DNA of 64,000 nucleotides from positions 4,278,001-4,342,000 of the forward strand of contig JAHRBC010000002.1 in assembly GCA_022702545.1 (NCBI GenBank). Direction: 5' to 3'. A model generated the notes under the pieces. The model made no database searches. It was not told where the DNA came from and saw nothing but the letters and a program-made list of their open reading frames with translations. The position numbers and the translations under genes were made by a program. The stretch comes from Phycomyces nitens (taxonomy: Eukaryota; Mucoromycota; Mucoromycetes; Mucorales; Phycomycetaceae). The first letter of the stretch is position 1. Every line of letters starts with the position of its first letter. This document shows positions 33,901 to 44,675 of this stretch, piece after piece.

Positions 33901-34474
33901 TCATCGGACGAGTTCCATGTGGGCGTAGGACAATTTCTTGACCATCTTTACGGAGAATCCAATGATCATGGTGCCAATCAGGAATTGGTTTCGCTTGCTG
34001 CAACCAGGTGCGTCCAAGAATCAAGTCAAATTTTGTAGGGAACACAAAAGCGTCGACAGTATTTGCATAACCATTAAGGGATAGAGGAAGTGTAGCTTTT
34101 TGATTAATTCGAATACTGTGTCCACCAGCAGTTTCAACAGATCGGCCAGGAATTGATGTCACATGTGTTGCCAAGTGGACGATCTGTGGTGACACATAGT
34201 TGGCACTGGCACCACTGTCAATAAGAACCAGGATTTGTTGTCCGTTGAGTGTAGCAGCGTATAATGGCAAGTCAGTATCTACAGCGGCATGAAGATCTTC
34301 CAAGAAGGTTTGGTCGGCTGTGAGACAGGGATCACAGATCTCCTCAGTGATTGTCTTAGGTTTCTTATTGATAACATTTTTGTACTGGTCAAAAGTGTCT
34401 TTATTATTCAATTGTTCAATAGGCTCATTATTAATACTGGCCTGTGGGGAGGAATTTTCTTCCATTGTACACAA
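30920..34474 (-). CDS. Pol polyprotein of Gypsy B (protease, RT, RNase H, integrase)
   Basis: About 1180 residues; the first in-frame ATG is at about 34465. Protease [11 protein letters not shown] (about residue 90); RT with YLDDILIF (about 420); RNase H IETDASDFGV (about 570); integrase zinc finger ending CPQC (about 810), then VAVDYATNW, LTDRGANF and GKCERLNG supplying the DDE residues. No chromodomain is seen, unlike element A. The frame is +1 relative to gag, and the two overlap by 44 nt, so expression would need a +1 shift or an internal start. The closely related Gypsy C has gag and pol in one frame, so the B arrangement may instead be an indel. All catalytic motifs are present. The stop (TAA) lies inside the 3' LTR. 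Confidence 0.9.
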   Translation of the reverse strand: MCTMEENSSPQASINNEPIEQLNNKDTFDQYKNVINKKPKTITEEICDPCLTADQTFLEDLHAAVDTDLPLYAATLNGQQILVLIDSGASANYVSPQIVHLATHVTSIPGRSVETAGGHSIRINQKATLPLSLNGYANTVDAFVFPTKFDLILGRTWLQQAKPIPDWHHDHWILRKDGQEIVLRPHGTRPMKPHLAYLISAKQVQKLSRREEAECFLLHIKSPKETTNDEQWMKLVKEFDDVFQDGLPGLPPNRDVQHVINTGDAYPVNKPPFKMSPRELDELKKQLKELLDLGLIRPSSSPWGAPILFVKKKNGEMRMCVDYRALNKVTVRNNHPLPRIDECLERLHGANHFTSLDLRSGYHQVKIQESDVPKTAFNTRYGQYEFLVLPFGLTNAPPTFQHLMNKVLGDCLDKFALVYLDDILIFSKTPTEHEEHVRHVLNQLREAKLIANFKKCEFNKKELTFLGFNVSAQGILPSPDKVKTVQEWTPPTNVQEVHQFIGLAQHYRRFIPGFAGIASPLTDLTKGTGPKRRPVVWTDTCQTSFDILKDKLSSAPVLLAPNMDKPFRIETDASDFGVSAVLMQEDDEGIWKPLAFESKKLSNAERSYPAQERELLGILHALRTWRCMIEGKPFTVYTDHLPLKYFRSQVKPTPRLVRWIAEFELYDPIIQYKPGKENGVPDVLSRLDGSECDASLIESMEPEYLYIVPDSQTSDWPKFYARTESEWPEDIKDLLHKQRNKFVVHDQKVFRLVKIGDTVQEIRFALFAKRADLVNSFHNGFGHAGEVTIYDLMKKRWWWPGMRSQIQEWLGKCPQCQLASNAERNIHHAPMEPLDIPPAFSRWHLDFIGELPNTVNGNCWILVAVDYATNWPIARAVPAATGEAIANFLYEEIVMRFGCPNEILTDRGANFMSHILSFYIKKIKLHHKLTSAFHPRTNGKCERLNGILKQMLRKYVHGAINRWDEYLETALWACRIRKHRTTGFSPFFLTYGRKPRLPGDPLRPFMDMSIPNDPTMISDGAIPFLRKLQQARMDADARVAVNSQQDKERWDSIMKPHQFAIGEHLLLRHENKFGLEYNWMGPYIVVDKNFDKNIYKLTTMEGVPYTSWVHADRLKIAKSDDFKKTWYHPTPARAQMRRDLALDASSALPFSLVDSFVVDRGLSTVSGGGDVGHYFDESVKPEDD

Positions 34475-35618
34475 CCGACCTCCCGTTACGGTTGTGTTTC
34501 ACGAAAATCCTGCTTTTTCGGTGTTCTTCATCCAGTTGCTTGATCACAGCTAGGCGTTGACGGCAGTTTCGCTTGATATGTCCCGTCTTTCCACACCAGT
34601 GGCATGTTGCTGTAGATCGATTGGGCGCCTGACGAGGTTGGTATCCATTGCGGCGTCCATTTATTGCATCCAACTCCATGGGCTCGGGTCCGGGGTACTG
34701 TGCATATTGTTGCTGGTACGGCTGTTGGTACTGTGGCTGGTATTGCTGTGGCTGTGGCATCGGTGCGTAGTAATCTTGGCGTCCAATCTGTAGTCCACTG
34801 GCATATGCTAGTGCTATGTTACAAGCATCGTCCACATCAACAGGTCGAGCAGCAAGAACATTTCCACAAACACTTGGATGTAGTCCGCGGACAAACTTGT
34901 CCAATGCTTCCTCGCCATTCATTCCGGGCAGTTCCAATTGTATATCCTGGAAGGCATCAATGTATTCTGCCACGGACCCAGTTTGGTACAGCCTGGCAAG
35001 ACGATCACGGGCAGTTTGAAGAGAGTAGACCGGGCGGAATTCTCCAGACAGGGCAAGTTTGAAGCTTTCCCAAGTAGTTGGGTGGTTGTCCTTAAGTTCC
35101 ATGCGTCTCCACCATGTGTCTGCTCGTTCTCGGAGGAGGTTGACTGCGAATTCGCAAGCTCTGGTCGGGGTAAAATGGTAGTAGGTCGTGTAACGTTCAA
35201 CTGCACGAAGCCAACCATCTACTGCTGCGGCAGAGCGTTCTCCTCTAAAACAATCGGGTTGCTTTATGCGTTCTGCTCGCGAGTCTTGTTGGGCAGTAAT
35301 GGCTTTCATTGCCTTGGCCACGGCTGCTGCAATGGCTTCGGCAGTAACTGTAACCGGTGGAGGGGTCATTTGTTCGGGTTGTTTATTCTTTCCTGTAAGT
35401 GTTGCGGCAAGATGTTGGGCAAGTTCGGACCACTTTTCTTCTCGTGCAGGAGTATTCTTAAGTCTTTGTTCTTCGGGTATGTGGGGTACACGCCTGTTCC
35501 TCTTGTAGTCGGTTACTAGTTCACTGGGTAACAAGTTCTGGACTCGTTCTTCAATCTCGAACTGGCTAAGTGTTTTATTGTCAGATGTCTTTTGGTGTCT
35601 TTCAACCGGATCCATCAA
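34431..35618 (-). CDS. Gag of Gypsy B
   Basis: 395 residues with a retrotransposon_gag-like core (ADTWWRRMEL...WESFKLAL..EFRPV) and one CCHC knuckle, CHWCGKTGHIKRNC (about 339-352), near the C-terminus. A Gln/Tyr/Pro-rich segment precedes the knuckle. It starts at the ATG 37 nt inside the 5' LTR and stops at TAA, overlapping pol in another frame. Confidence 0.88.
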   Translation of the reverse strand: MMDPVERHQKTSDNKTLSQFEIEERVQNLLPSELVTDYKRNRRVPHIPEEQRLKNTPAREEKWSELAQHLAATLTGKNKQPEQMTPPPVTVTAEAIAAAVAKAMKAITAQQDSRAERIKQPDCFRGERSAAAVDGWLRAVERYTTYYHFTPTRACEFAVNLLRERADTWWRRMELKDNHPTTWESFKLALSGEFRPVYSLQTARDRLARLYQTGSVAEYIDAFQDIQLELPGMNGEEALDKFVRGLHPSVCGNVLAARPVDVDDACNIALAYASGLQIGRQDYYAPMPQPQQYQPQYQQPYQQQYAQYPGPEPMELDAINGRRNGYQPRQAPNRSTATCHWCGKTGHIKRNCRQRLAVIKQLDEEHRKSRIFVKHNRNGRSVVYNGRKFLPTGQY

Positions 35619-35654
35619 AGTTTCTTAGGAGGAAAAATAGCTTCAGCTACCAAT

Positions 35655-35959
35655 TGTCGTTCCTGATCTGGGATGGTCTTCCTTTTACTATAACAAAGCC
35701 AAAAGGTCAATCCCACTGGGGAAACAGGAGTATACGTAAAATCAAAGAGAGGATAAAAGATATCTTTTTATTGTTATGACTTTGGTTATCTTATATAGTT
35801 TTCTAACTAATACTGCGCATTATCCGCAGTAGCTATTATATGATATTTTAATAAAAGAAGAGACATTGTACTGCGGTTAATGCTCAGGACGATGTTACTG
35901 CGCGTAAAGAAGTACTGCGGTTAATCATCTTCAGGTTTTACGGATTCATCAAAATAATG
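35655..35959 (-). repeat. 5' LTR of Gypsy B, interrupted by Gypsy C
   Basis: 305 bp here; the last 7 bp (TCCGACA) are at 41364-41370, beyond Gypsy C. Confidence 0.92.
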
Positions 35960-36306
35960 TGTCAGAGTTGACATAGCGAATAATAACCCAGATAATCAGG
36001 TACCCAATCGGTAATGCTTTTAACATATGTCCTCAATGTTATACCGATTGGTTCCCCTTTTTGTAAAACCAAGACATATTCTCATCGCCTCTCATAAAGA
36101 GATAACCAATGTGTCTTGAGTAAAGAGTAATTAGTTTAGATAGTTTCACTCATAAAATCTGTATAAATACTACAACGATTTGTAACAATAAAAAGGATTG
36201 AATTCTCTATATTCCTATTTATCCTAAACGTCCTAGTTGGTGGTGATCTATTGCAAAACTTATCTAAGTCAAGCATTAGCAAGATACACCCAGTCGAGAC
36301 TTGACA
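35960..36306 (+). repeat. 5' LTR of Gypsy C
   Basis: 347 bp, TGTCAGAGTTGACATAGCG...GACTTGACA. It contains TATAAATAC and AATAAAAAGG, plausible promoter and polyadenylation signals. Confidence 0.92.
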
Positions 36307-36318
36307 ATTGGTAGCTGA

Positions 36319-39300
36319 ATGAACAATTCCTCCGACCATACTGTTATCCCGTTTGATTTACTCAAGAAATTCGAAATCGAAGAGAAAGTCCTTGCACTTC
36401 TCCCTGCCCATCTGAAAGAAGGTTTTTCTGCCTCCCGCTGTGTTCCTGTTGTCCCTGCCGAACAACGCCTGGAATTGACCCCGTCCCAAGAATCAGCCTT
36501 TGATATACACGCCCGCGCTACTGCTACTCGTTGGATTAGGCGCGCCGATCCCAATTTGATTTCCCTTGAAACATCCCCGCAACACGCACCCACTCCCATG
36601 CTTCCCCCTGGTACACCCGAGAACCCCATCGGTTCCACTGATATGGCTGCTATGATCGAAGCCATGACTCTGGCTTTCCAAAAAGCCATGACCACCAAGG
36701 CCCCTGTCCGCCGTGCCAAGGAGCCTGAGGTTTACGCCGGTGAGCGTTCTGCCACCGCCATCGATGGCTGGCTTCTGTTCCATTGAACGCTATGCTGCCA
36801 TTACGTCTCTCCCCGATGCCCAATGGACCACATATGCTGTTACCTTGCTTCGTGGTCGTGCTGACACTTGGTGGCGTCGCATCGAAGACTCTGACTACAC
36901 CACCGAGTCTTGGGCCACGTTTAAAGAACGTCTCAACCGTGAATTCCGCCCTGTCCAGTCTGCACGCCAAGCCCGTGCCCGTATGGCCGCCCTGCGCCAG
37001 ACCTCGTCTGTGGAGGTTTTTGTCGATGCCTTCTATGACATCAAGTTGGAGATCCCCGGAATGACTGATGATGAAGCTGTCGACCGTTTTACCAACGGTC
37101 TCCGCAATGATGTTCGTTCCCACGTGGTCACAAAGGACCCTTTTGACCTTGAAGATGCTGTCCGTGCTGCCTTAGCCTTTGACAGTGCCCGCCGCCCCGC
37201 CCAATCTGCTCCTCGCATGGTTGTTCCCGACTACTCGCACAACGATGGTCCCACACCAATGGACCTCGATGCTATGGAGGGGAGGGGGTTTGGTAGATCA
37301 AACTACCAACCCCGCTCGTCGCAACGCAATGGTCAAAGCTCCTCACAGGGTTCCAGCCAAGGAGACCGCAAGTGTTTTTGGTGTGGCAAGTCAGGCCATA
37401 TCCGCCGTAACTGCCGAGAGCGCATATCTGCCTTCCGCCGTCTAGACGAGGACCGCATGCGTAGCATGAACCGCAACAGTCCCGAGCAGTTGCAATACCA
37501 TGACGAAAATCAAGAATCTAGGGATGTAATTAATAACAAAGTAGATGTAAACTATAAAGAACATGTTAATAAAGATCTTCCTTCCCAGTATACTATTGTC
37601 CCCGAGGTGGTAACCAAGAGCAATGTTGAGAATAGTGAAATTGATAGCCAAGACTTGGTACACCTAGACCAGTTAAATGCTTCAATTAGCACAGACCTCC
37701 CCCTGTACAAAGCCGTTAGCCATGAAAGAACCCTACAAGTCCTGATTGACAGTGGCGCAAGCGCCAATTATGTGACACCAGAGACAGCTGAACTGGCCGA
37801 AACGGTAATCCCAGTCCAAGGCCGTGAAGTAGAAACCGCCAATGGACATCGCACCCGCATTAGCCGTAAGGTCATCATGTCAATCTCCCTTAACGGTTAT
37901 CAAGATACCGTAGAGGCCTTTGTTTTTCCCATGAAGTTTGACATGATCCTTGGCCGTACTTGGTTACAGCAAGCTAAGCCTGTTCCAGATTGGAACACCG
38001 ACAGTTGGACACTGAGACAAGCGGATAAGACTTTTTCCTTGATGCCGCACACCACACAGACCACTCCCTCGTGCTTGAATTATCTGATATCGCACAAGCA
38101 AGCAAGCAAGTTGACAGGAAAAGATGGTACTGATAGCTTCTTGCTATACATGAAAGAAGACGTGGAGAAGGTGTTTGCCGAAGCTGGTTGGGAAAACCTG
38201 GTGCAAGAGTTCCCCGATGTGTTTAAAGACGAGTTGCCTGGCCTGCCTCCCGATCGTAACGTAAGACATGTCATTGACACGGAAGGCGCCAGACCAATCA
38301 ACAGGCCGCCATTTAAGATGAGTCCTCTGGAGCTGGACGAGCTGAAGCGTCAGCTGAAAGAGTTACTCGACCTGAAGTTGATCCGACCAAGTGCTTCTCC
38401 CTGGGGTGCCCCAGTACTGTTTGTAAAGAAGAAGGACGGTGCAATGCGCATGTGCATCGACTACCGCGCGCTCAACAAGTTGACAGTCCGCAACAACCAC
38501 CCTCTTCCCCGAATCGACGAATGCCTGGAGCGCCTACGTGGTTCCGCCCACTTCACAAGTCTTGACCTCAAGAGCGGGTACCACCAAGTGCGCATCCAAC
38601 CATCTGATGTTCCGAAACGGCATTCAATACCCGTTATGGTCAGTACGAGTTTCTGGTTCTCCCTTTTGGCTTGACCAATGCACCGCCCACGTTCCAAAGT
38701 CTGATGAACCGAGTACTCGGTGATTGCCTGGATGACTTTGCTTTGGTCTACTTGGATGACATCCTCATCTTCAGTAAGACAGAGTCTGATCACAAGCAAC
38801 ACGTCCGCCATGTCCTGAAGCTACTCCAAGAAGCGAAACTAGTCGCCAACCTCAAGAAATGCGAGTTCAATAAGAAGGAATTGATCTTTGTGGGTTTCCA
38901 GATCTCCGCCCAGGGAATCCTTCCTGCCCCCCACAAGGTCAAAGCAGTGAAAGACTGGCCTGTGCCCACCAATGTGCAAGAAGTCCGCCAGTTCTGTGGT
39001 TTGGCCCAACACTACCGCCGATTCATCCCAGGTTATGCGAGCATGGCGTCACCGCTGACCGACCTTACCAAGGGCACTGGCGCCAAGCGAAGATCAATTG
39101 TCTGGACGAAAGAATGCCAGGACAGCTTTGAGCTGATTAAGGAGAAGCTGATTTCCCCACCAGTCCTGCAGGCGCCCGATGTGCACAGGCCGTACAAGAT
39201 CGAAACAGATGCATCCGACTTTGGTGTAGGCGCCGTTTTACTGCAAGAAGGTGATGATGGTTCATGGCACCCGTTGGCATTCGAATCCAAGAAGTTCTCC

Positions 39301-41067
39301 AGAGCAGAGCGATCCTATCCGGCTCAGGAGCGCGAACTTCTTGGCATTATACATGCACTTCGGACCTGGAGATGTCTGATTGATGGCCGCCCGTATACTG
39401 TATTCTCGGATCACTTGCCATTGAAGTATTTCCATGCACAGATCACACCGACACCACGCCTCGTTCGTTGGATTGCCGAGCTTGAGCTGTACGCCCCAGA
39501 TATACAATACAAGCCCGGTAAAGAAAACGACGTGCCCGATGCTTTGTCCCGCTGTGGTGGTCCAGAAAGTAACTGTGATCCTGAGTCCCTGGAACCCGAG
39601 TACTTATACGCCACGCCGCTTACCCATGCCTCAGATTGGCCGTCATTTTATGCCTTTAGACCCGAGCTAGTCCCTCAAGAAGCTCGTGGTATCGTTGAGA
39701 AGAACCGCGCCCAATTTGTTGTCCGCAGTGGCAAGGTGTTCCGTAAGGTGAAGATCAATGAGACGGAGTCGAAAGATGTGCCTTTCCTCCCTTTTGCCCG
39801 CCGAGCCGATACAATCCAGAATTACCACAATGGATTTGGCCACTCAGGATTCACAACAATGGTCGATCTCTTCAAGTCCCGTCACTGGTGGCCAACCATG
39901 CGTACAGATATCAAGGAATGGCTGAGCACTTGTCCAGAATGCCAGCTGAACGCAAGAAAAGATGGTAATCACCATGATGAGATGCATCCCCTGAAGGTCC
40001 CTGGTGCATTCCAGCGTTGGCACCTCGATTTTGTTGGCCGACTCCCCACCACGCAAAAAGGCAATCGTTGGTTGCTAGTCGCAGTAGACTACACAACGAA
40101 TTGGCCAATTGCACGCGCTGTACCGGTGGCATCCGCTGAAGCTGTGGCCGACTTCATCCATGAAGAGATTGTGATGCGTTTTGGTTGTCCTGCCGAAATT
40201 TTGACCGACCGTGGTGCAAATTTCACCAGTAAGCTTGTTGCCTCTTACCTCGCCCGCCTAAAAGTGACCCACCGCCTGACCTCTGCTTTTCATCCAAGAA
40301 CCAATGGAAAATGCGAGCGTCTAAATGGTACCATTAAGCAAATGATCCGCAAGTACACTAATGGTGCCATCCATCGCTGGGACATGTTCATACCCGCTGC
40401 TATTTGGGCCTGCCGCATCCGCACTCATGCCACCACTGGGTTTAGCCCCTTTTTCCTGACTTATGGCCGTAATCCTGTCCTGCCTGGTGACACCATGGAA
40501 CCTTATATCGACAAAGCCGTTTCCGAAGACCCGCGTGATTTTGCCGAGGCTCGAGCTCAAGAACTGGAAAAACTTGATGATGCTCGCCTTGCTGCAGAAC
40601 TCCGGTTGTCTCTCGCCAGTGACAAGGACAAGGTGCGATGGGACGCAGCCATGAAAGCCATTTCTTTTGAGCTAGGTGACCATGTTAAGCTCACTCACGA
40701 AGGTCGTTTTGGTTTGGAACCCAAGTTCAAGGGTCCATTCATCATAGTCAACAAGAACACGGAGTATGGTACCTACAAGTTGGAAACTCTTAGTGGTGAG
40801 CCTCTCGCGTCCTGGGTTCATGTTGACCGCCTCTATCCCGTTTGCGGTGATGTCTCTGACACACCCTGGTATGACCCCACTGCTTCTCGTGCCGCTTGGC
40901 GTGCTGCTATGCGCCTCACCAATTCTGATGTCCCCAACGATGCTGTCGATCCTGTATCCCCATCTTCCGATGATAGTGCTCGAGGACGATCACAAAGCCA
41001 GGAGGGGGGTAATGTCAGAGTTGACATAGCGAATAATAACCCAGATAATCAGGTACCCAATCGGTAA
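36319..41067 (+). pseudogene. Gag-Pol of Gypsy C, two single-base frameshifts
   Basis: The start ATG at 36319 opens the Gag N-terminus, which leaves frame near 36773 (after DGWL) through a one-base gain. Gag then continues to the CCHC knuckle [14 protein letters not shown] (near 37375) and, without a frame change, into protease ([10 protein letters not shown], near 37742) and RT. Near 38614, in an A-run after SDVPK, one base appears to be missing. The second half continues from the RT core with YLDDILIF (near 38748), RNase H (IETDASDFGV), integrase HHCC (near 39830-39945) and DDE (VAVDY, LTDRGANF, GKCERLNG), and stops at TAA 41065-41067 inside the LTR. No chromodomain is seen. With identical LTRs the lesions are either very recent or assembly errors in homopolymers. 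Confidence 0.88.
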
Positions 41068-41359
41068 TGCTTTTAACATATGTCCTCAATGTTATACCGA
41101 TTGGTTCCCCTTTTTGTAAAACCAAGACATATTCTCATCGCCTCTCATAAAGAGATAACCAATGTGTCTTGAGTAAAGAGTAATTAGTTTAGATAGTTTC
41201 ACTCATAAAATCTGTATAAATACTACAACGATTTGTAACAATAAAAAGGATTGAATTCTCTATATTCCTATTTATCCTAAACGTCCTAGTTGGTGGTGAT
41301 CTATTGCAAAACTTATCTAAGTCAAGCATTAGCAAGATACACCCAGTCGAGACTTGACA
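41013..41359 (+). repeat. 3' LTR of Gypsy C
   Basis: 347 bp, apparently identical to 35960-36306. Confidence 0.92.
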
Positions 41360-41438
41360 AATGTCCGACACTAGATCAGAAACAACAATAGCATTAGAAG
41401 AACAACCCAGATCCAAAATTACAATCTGAAAAAGATAA

Positions 41439-41510
41439 GGGCTTCTCCGGGAATCGAACCCGGGACCTCTCGCACCCTAAGCGAGAATTATACCACTAAA
41501 CCAAGAAGCC
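41439..41510 (-). tRNA. tRNA-Pro (anticodon AGG)
   Basis: Read on the minus strand the 72-nt gene starts GGCTTCTTGG. It has a D arm with TAGTGGTA (A box), an anticodon stem TCTCGC/GCGAGA around the loop TTAGGGT, a T arm with GGTTCGATTCC (B box), and an acceptor end AGAAGCC plus C. All stems pair. A run of five T follows six bases beyond the 3' end (pol III terminator). No intron. This is the only evident host gene in the window, and it is flanked on both sides by LTR elements. Confidence 0.96.
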
Positions 41511-42429
41511 TATGTATATTGACACGGGTGTTGTAGTTTTTTCAGCTTCGCCCACTTTCGCAAGCAACGTCATCCTTTTCCAGACTGCCTTGCCAGAAAG
41601 AGTGACGTCGTGTCCAGTCAATATGGCGACGTCACTCATATCGCATCGCAAGTCACTTTTTACCCATATACCTCTTTACACTTCCATCTTTATCTCCCAT
41701 TATCTGCATTTCAATTATCATTCTTGTGTCCACCTTTTGTCATCTATCTCATTTTCTCTTTCCCCATGTTCCTGTCTGTGCGCATTTATCCTTATCTTCA
41801 CTCTACATTTTTCTCACATATCTATATTTTCTTTATCATTATTGTCACCCATTTTTACATTATCATCCTTACTGCACATCTTGTTTTCTCATATTTTCAT
41901 ATCTCTGTCTTGTCTTATCATTTTACATTTTACACAATCTCTCATTATCCGTATCCATTATCTCATATTACTGTTCTATTTTTCGTTCTCACACCCATTT
42001 TCTATAATCCATTATTAATCAATTCATAATTATCTACAAAAGTAATATTTTACGAAGTCTATATAAGAGACTAAAAATTCAATCAATAAAATTATCAGTT
42101 ACCTCTCTCTTAATTTCCGTCCCTGAACTAGTGAATTGTCTTGTATAGAAATTCCTAGTCATACCTGTGCCAAGATTGATTTTTCTTTTCATCCAATTCC
42201 CTTTTCCGTCCAAATCTGTATCTTCCCAGTACCTTGCTGTCAACTTTAGTAATTGTCCTGAGTGAAATTATCTAGTTCCCCTCTCCTATTATATCTCTTC
42301 CTCCCTGTTTCCATTGCTGTCAAGAATATATTCAACTGTCCCGAGCGAAGTTATATATCTCTATCCATATTTTCACCTTTTCTTTCTCTTGTCCGTTTCT
42401 TGTTGTCCAAATTTCGGTTTCACTACGGC

Positions 42430-42600
42430 GGAAAAAACGGTAGCTAACTACCGTTTTGGTAGCATTACTACTGTTTTTTCCCACCAAAAAAACGGTAGTA
42501 AAGACTCTGTATAAGGCGATTTCGGTAGCTGTTACCGTTTTTTTAGTGCGAAAAAAAAGGGTAGTTATGACGCAGGAATAGGCACAGCTACCGTTTTTTT
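42430..42600. repeat. Left subterminal ACGGTAG/CTACCG motif cluster
   Basis: At least six copies of ACGGTAG or its complement lie within about 170 bp, several as inverted pairs (CGGTAGCTAACTACCG). Such arrays bind the TNPA-type protein in plant En/Spm elements (family knowledge). Confidence 0.75.
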
Positions 42601-42842
42601 TATCCAACCAAAATCGTTTCTTTATATACTATAGCCTCTCTTTTATATTACTTTATATACTAGCACCCATTCTTTTTTTACTGCCATTTATTTGAAATAA
42701 TGGTTTATTTTTTATTATAATTTCGATTTATTTCAAATAATATTAAAATATATATAATAATAATATAGAAACATACCAAAAGCAAATACTATTTAATATT
42801 ATAAAACGTATATGGTACAAACCTTTTACTCAAGCTATACAC

Positions 42843-43325
42843 GATGCCAACAACATGTTGTTATGACTTGGATGGCCTTTGGTCTTCACCGATTGCTATA
42901 AAAATATTGTGGTCAGAGAATGAAGCAATCAAATAAACCGAGCTTATTATTTTGGATAGCATACCAGTATACGTTGTGCTTGTCAATCGACGTGCCAAGC
43001 ATCTTGTTATGGATCACTGTCATGACTTGGATAGCACCTTTGGTCTTCATCGATTGCTATAAAAATATTGTGGTCAGAGAATGAAGCAATCAAATAAACC
43101 GAATATAATGTTTTGGGTAGCATACCAGTATATATTGTGCTTGTTAATCAGCGTGCCGAGCATCTTGTTGTGGATCACTGTCATGACTTGGAAGGCCTTT
43201 GGTCTTCATCAATTGCTATAAAGATATCGTGGTCAGAGAATGAAGCGATCAAATAAACCGAGCATATTGTTTTTGATAGCATACCAGTATATATTGTGCT
43301 TGTTAATCGGTATACCAAGCATCTC
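42843..43325. repeat. Tandem repeat, ~152-bp unit, three copies
   Basis: Each unit contains CATGACTTGGA, CTTTGGTCTTCA, GTGGTCAGAGAATGAAGC and ATAGCATACCAGTAT in that order, with 5-10% differences between copies. It is noncoding. Confidence 0.85.
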
Positions 43326-43589
43326 TTGAATTAATGCCACTATATGGAACGTACAGATGTAAATACTAGATGCAGTAGAAGGAGAGTAGAGAATGCGGAA
43401 TATGATTAATTAAAGAGTGTAAACATATTATAATATTCTTACCATAGAAAATATATTGCTGTAAAGTCAGCTCATAAGATTTAAAACTAATTCGAATATA
43501 ATGGTAGTTGGCAGAATGAGTACATCATTAAGAAAACAATATGCATATTCTACAGAGATTCCCAGGTAGGGAGGTGGGGAACGACAAAC

Positions 43590-44000
43590 TTTAGTGTAAT
43601 ATAGCTGTAAAAAATTTTCACCTTTTTTTAGTGTCTGAAAAATTATGAGATGAGTGTTTCATTCCTTGATTAAAGATAGCAGAGCTGAAGATATGGTATA
43701 CAAGATTCCAATCGGATGTTTATGTCATTGACAACCTTACATAAGGGAGGGTCATTTAGTTTTACTTCAAAAAAGTAGAGCAAAGAAAAGAAAAGAAATA
43801 TAAACTAACCTCGGCATAATACAGCTATAAAAAAATTTCATTTTTTTTGGTGCTTGAAAAAGGGCGAGATGTGTGTTTCATTCCTAGATTAAAAACAACA
43901 GAGCTGAAGATGTGGTATACAAGATTCCAATCGGGCATTTATTAAGGTGGCAATCTTACGTGATGGAGGGTTATTCGATTTTATTTCAAAGGAGAGGACC
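43590..44000. repeat. Direct repeat of ~190 bp, two copies about 220 bp apart
   Basis: Copies near 43590-43775 and 43812-44000 share GTATACAAGATTCCAATCGG and TTTCATTCCT(T/A)GATTAAA. AT-rich spacer follows to about 44400 with no gene. Confidence 0.75.
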
Positions 44001-44675
44001 AAAGCAAAGATAAAACAGCTAAAGGAAAAGAGGAAAAGAAAAAGTGCGCTAAAACATATACTAAAAATATGAGAGAACCAATAAGAGCAGCCTAAAGAAT
44101 ATTAAAGACTTAGTCTGTTTCTCTTTGATGAAGGCTCATTGCTCATTCCTAGTGGTGTAAACCTATATCAAACAGTAGAAATATTATATTAATATTAAAT
44201 TGAGAATAGATGAGCAACAAAAAAGCTCTAACTTACAGTACATCTGTCATGATTGGTGATTCAGCCTCGTCATCTGTTTGAAATACCTCATCTTCTGAAA
44301 GAAAAGAACTGGTTGCTCCTTCCTGCTATAACATAATAAAAATATTGTATTAATTATAATGTATATTCAAATGTTTGTTAATTAATAAACTTGCCTGGCT
44401 GTTCTCTGCCATTTCTCTCTTATGAGTCTGGTTTGCACTCTTAAAGGTATCTTGAAGAATATTCTTGGCACACCACATTCTTTTGCACTTGTAAATGTGG
44501 AGTGCTATTGTCCTAGCCGTGCCTCACTGGCCACAATCATTGATGACAGGTACGTTGATTTTGTCATCATTGACCAAGAAGTGTCTTTGCTGCTATTGCT
44601 ATTATTAGTCAAATAATCTCTTACCTACCCATAGAAAAAGTAATTAGAGTATACTCCAAGCTTATCACGTCAAAC

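Larger units (their letters stand above)
35960..41359 (+). mobile_element. Ty3/Gypsy element C, inserted in the LTR of B
   Basis: The element is 5400 bp with 347-bp LTRs (35960-36306, 41013-41359) that look identical, and a target duplication AATG (35956-35959, 41360-41363). Primer-binding-like TTGGTAGCTGAA lies just after the 5' LTR (the same as in B); the polypurine tract AGGAGGGGGGTAA lies just before the 3' LTR. The interior carries one gag-pol gene broken by two single-base frameshifts. Confidence 0.93.
30654..41370 (-). mobile_element. Ty3/Gypsy element B, with Gypsy C nested in its 5' LTR
   Basis: The 3' LTR is 30654-30965 (312 bp). The 5' LTR is 35655-35959 plus 41364-41370 once Gypsy C and one AATG copy are removed, again 312 bp. 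The target duplication is CTAG (30650-30653, 41371-41374). The two LTRs differ at one visible position (30762 C versus 35763 T region). A primer-binding-like TTGGTAGCTGAA follows the 5' LTR and a purine tract (CGGGAGGGGGTGA) precedes the 3' LTR. The element lies about 65 bp from the 3' end of the tRNA-Pro gene. Confidence 0.93.

Noticed and set aside
36276..36719. 147-codon minus-strand frame
   Set aside because: Antisense shadow of the GC-richer Gag of Gypsy C.
41512..42029. Overlapping plus-strand frames of 93-168 codons rich in Ser, Phe, Ile, His
   Set aside because: All frames of a pyrimidine-rich stretch are open; the sequence is explained as the body of solo LTR E.
42820..43330. Three regularly spaced repeats considered as a CRISPR-like array
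   Set aside because: Units are 152 bp with no short repeat-spacer alternation, in a eukaryotic transposon.
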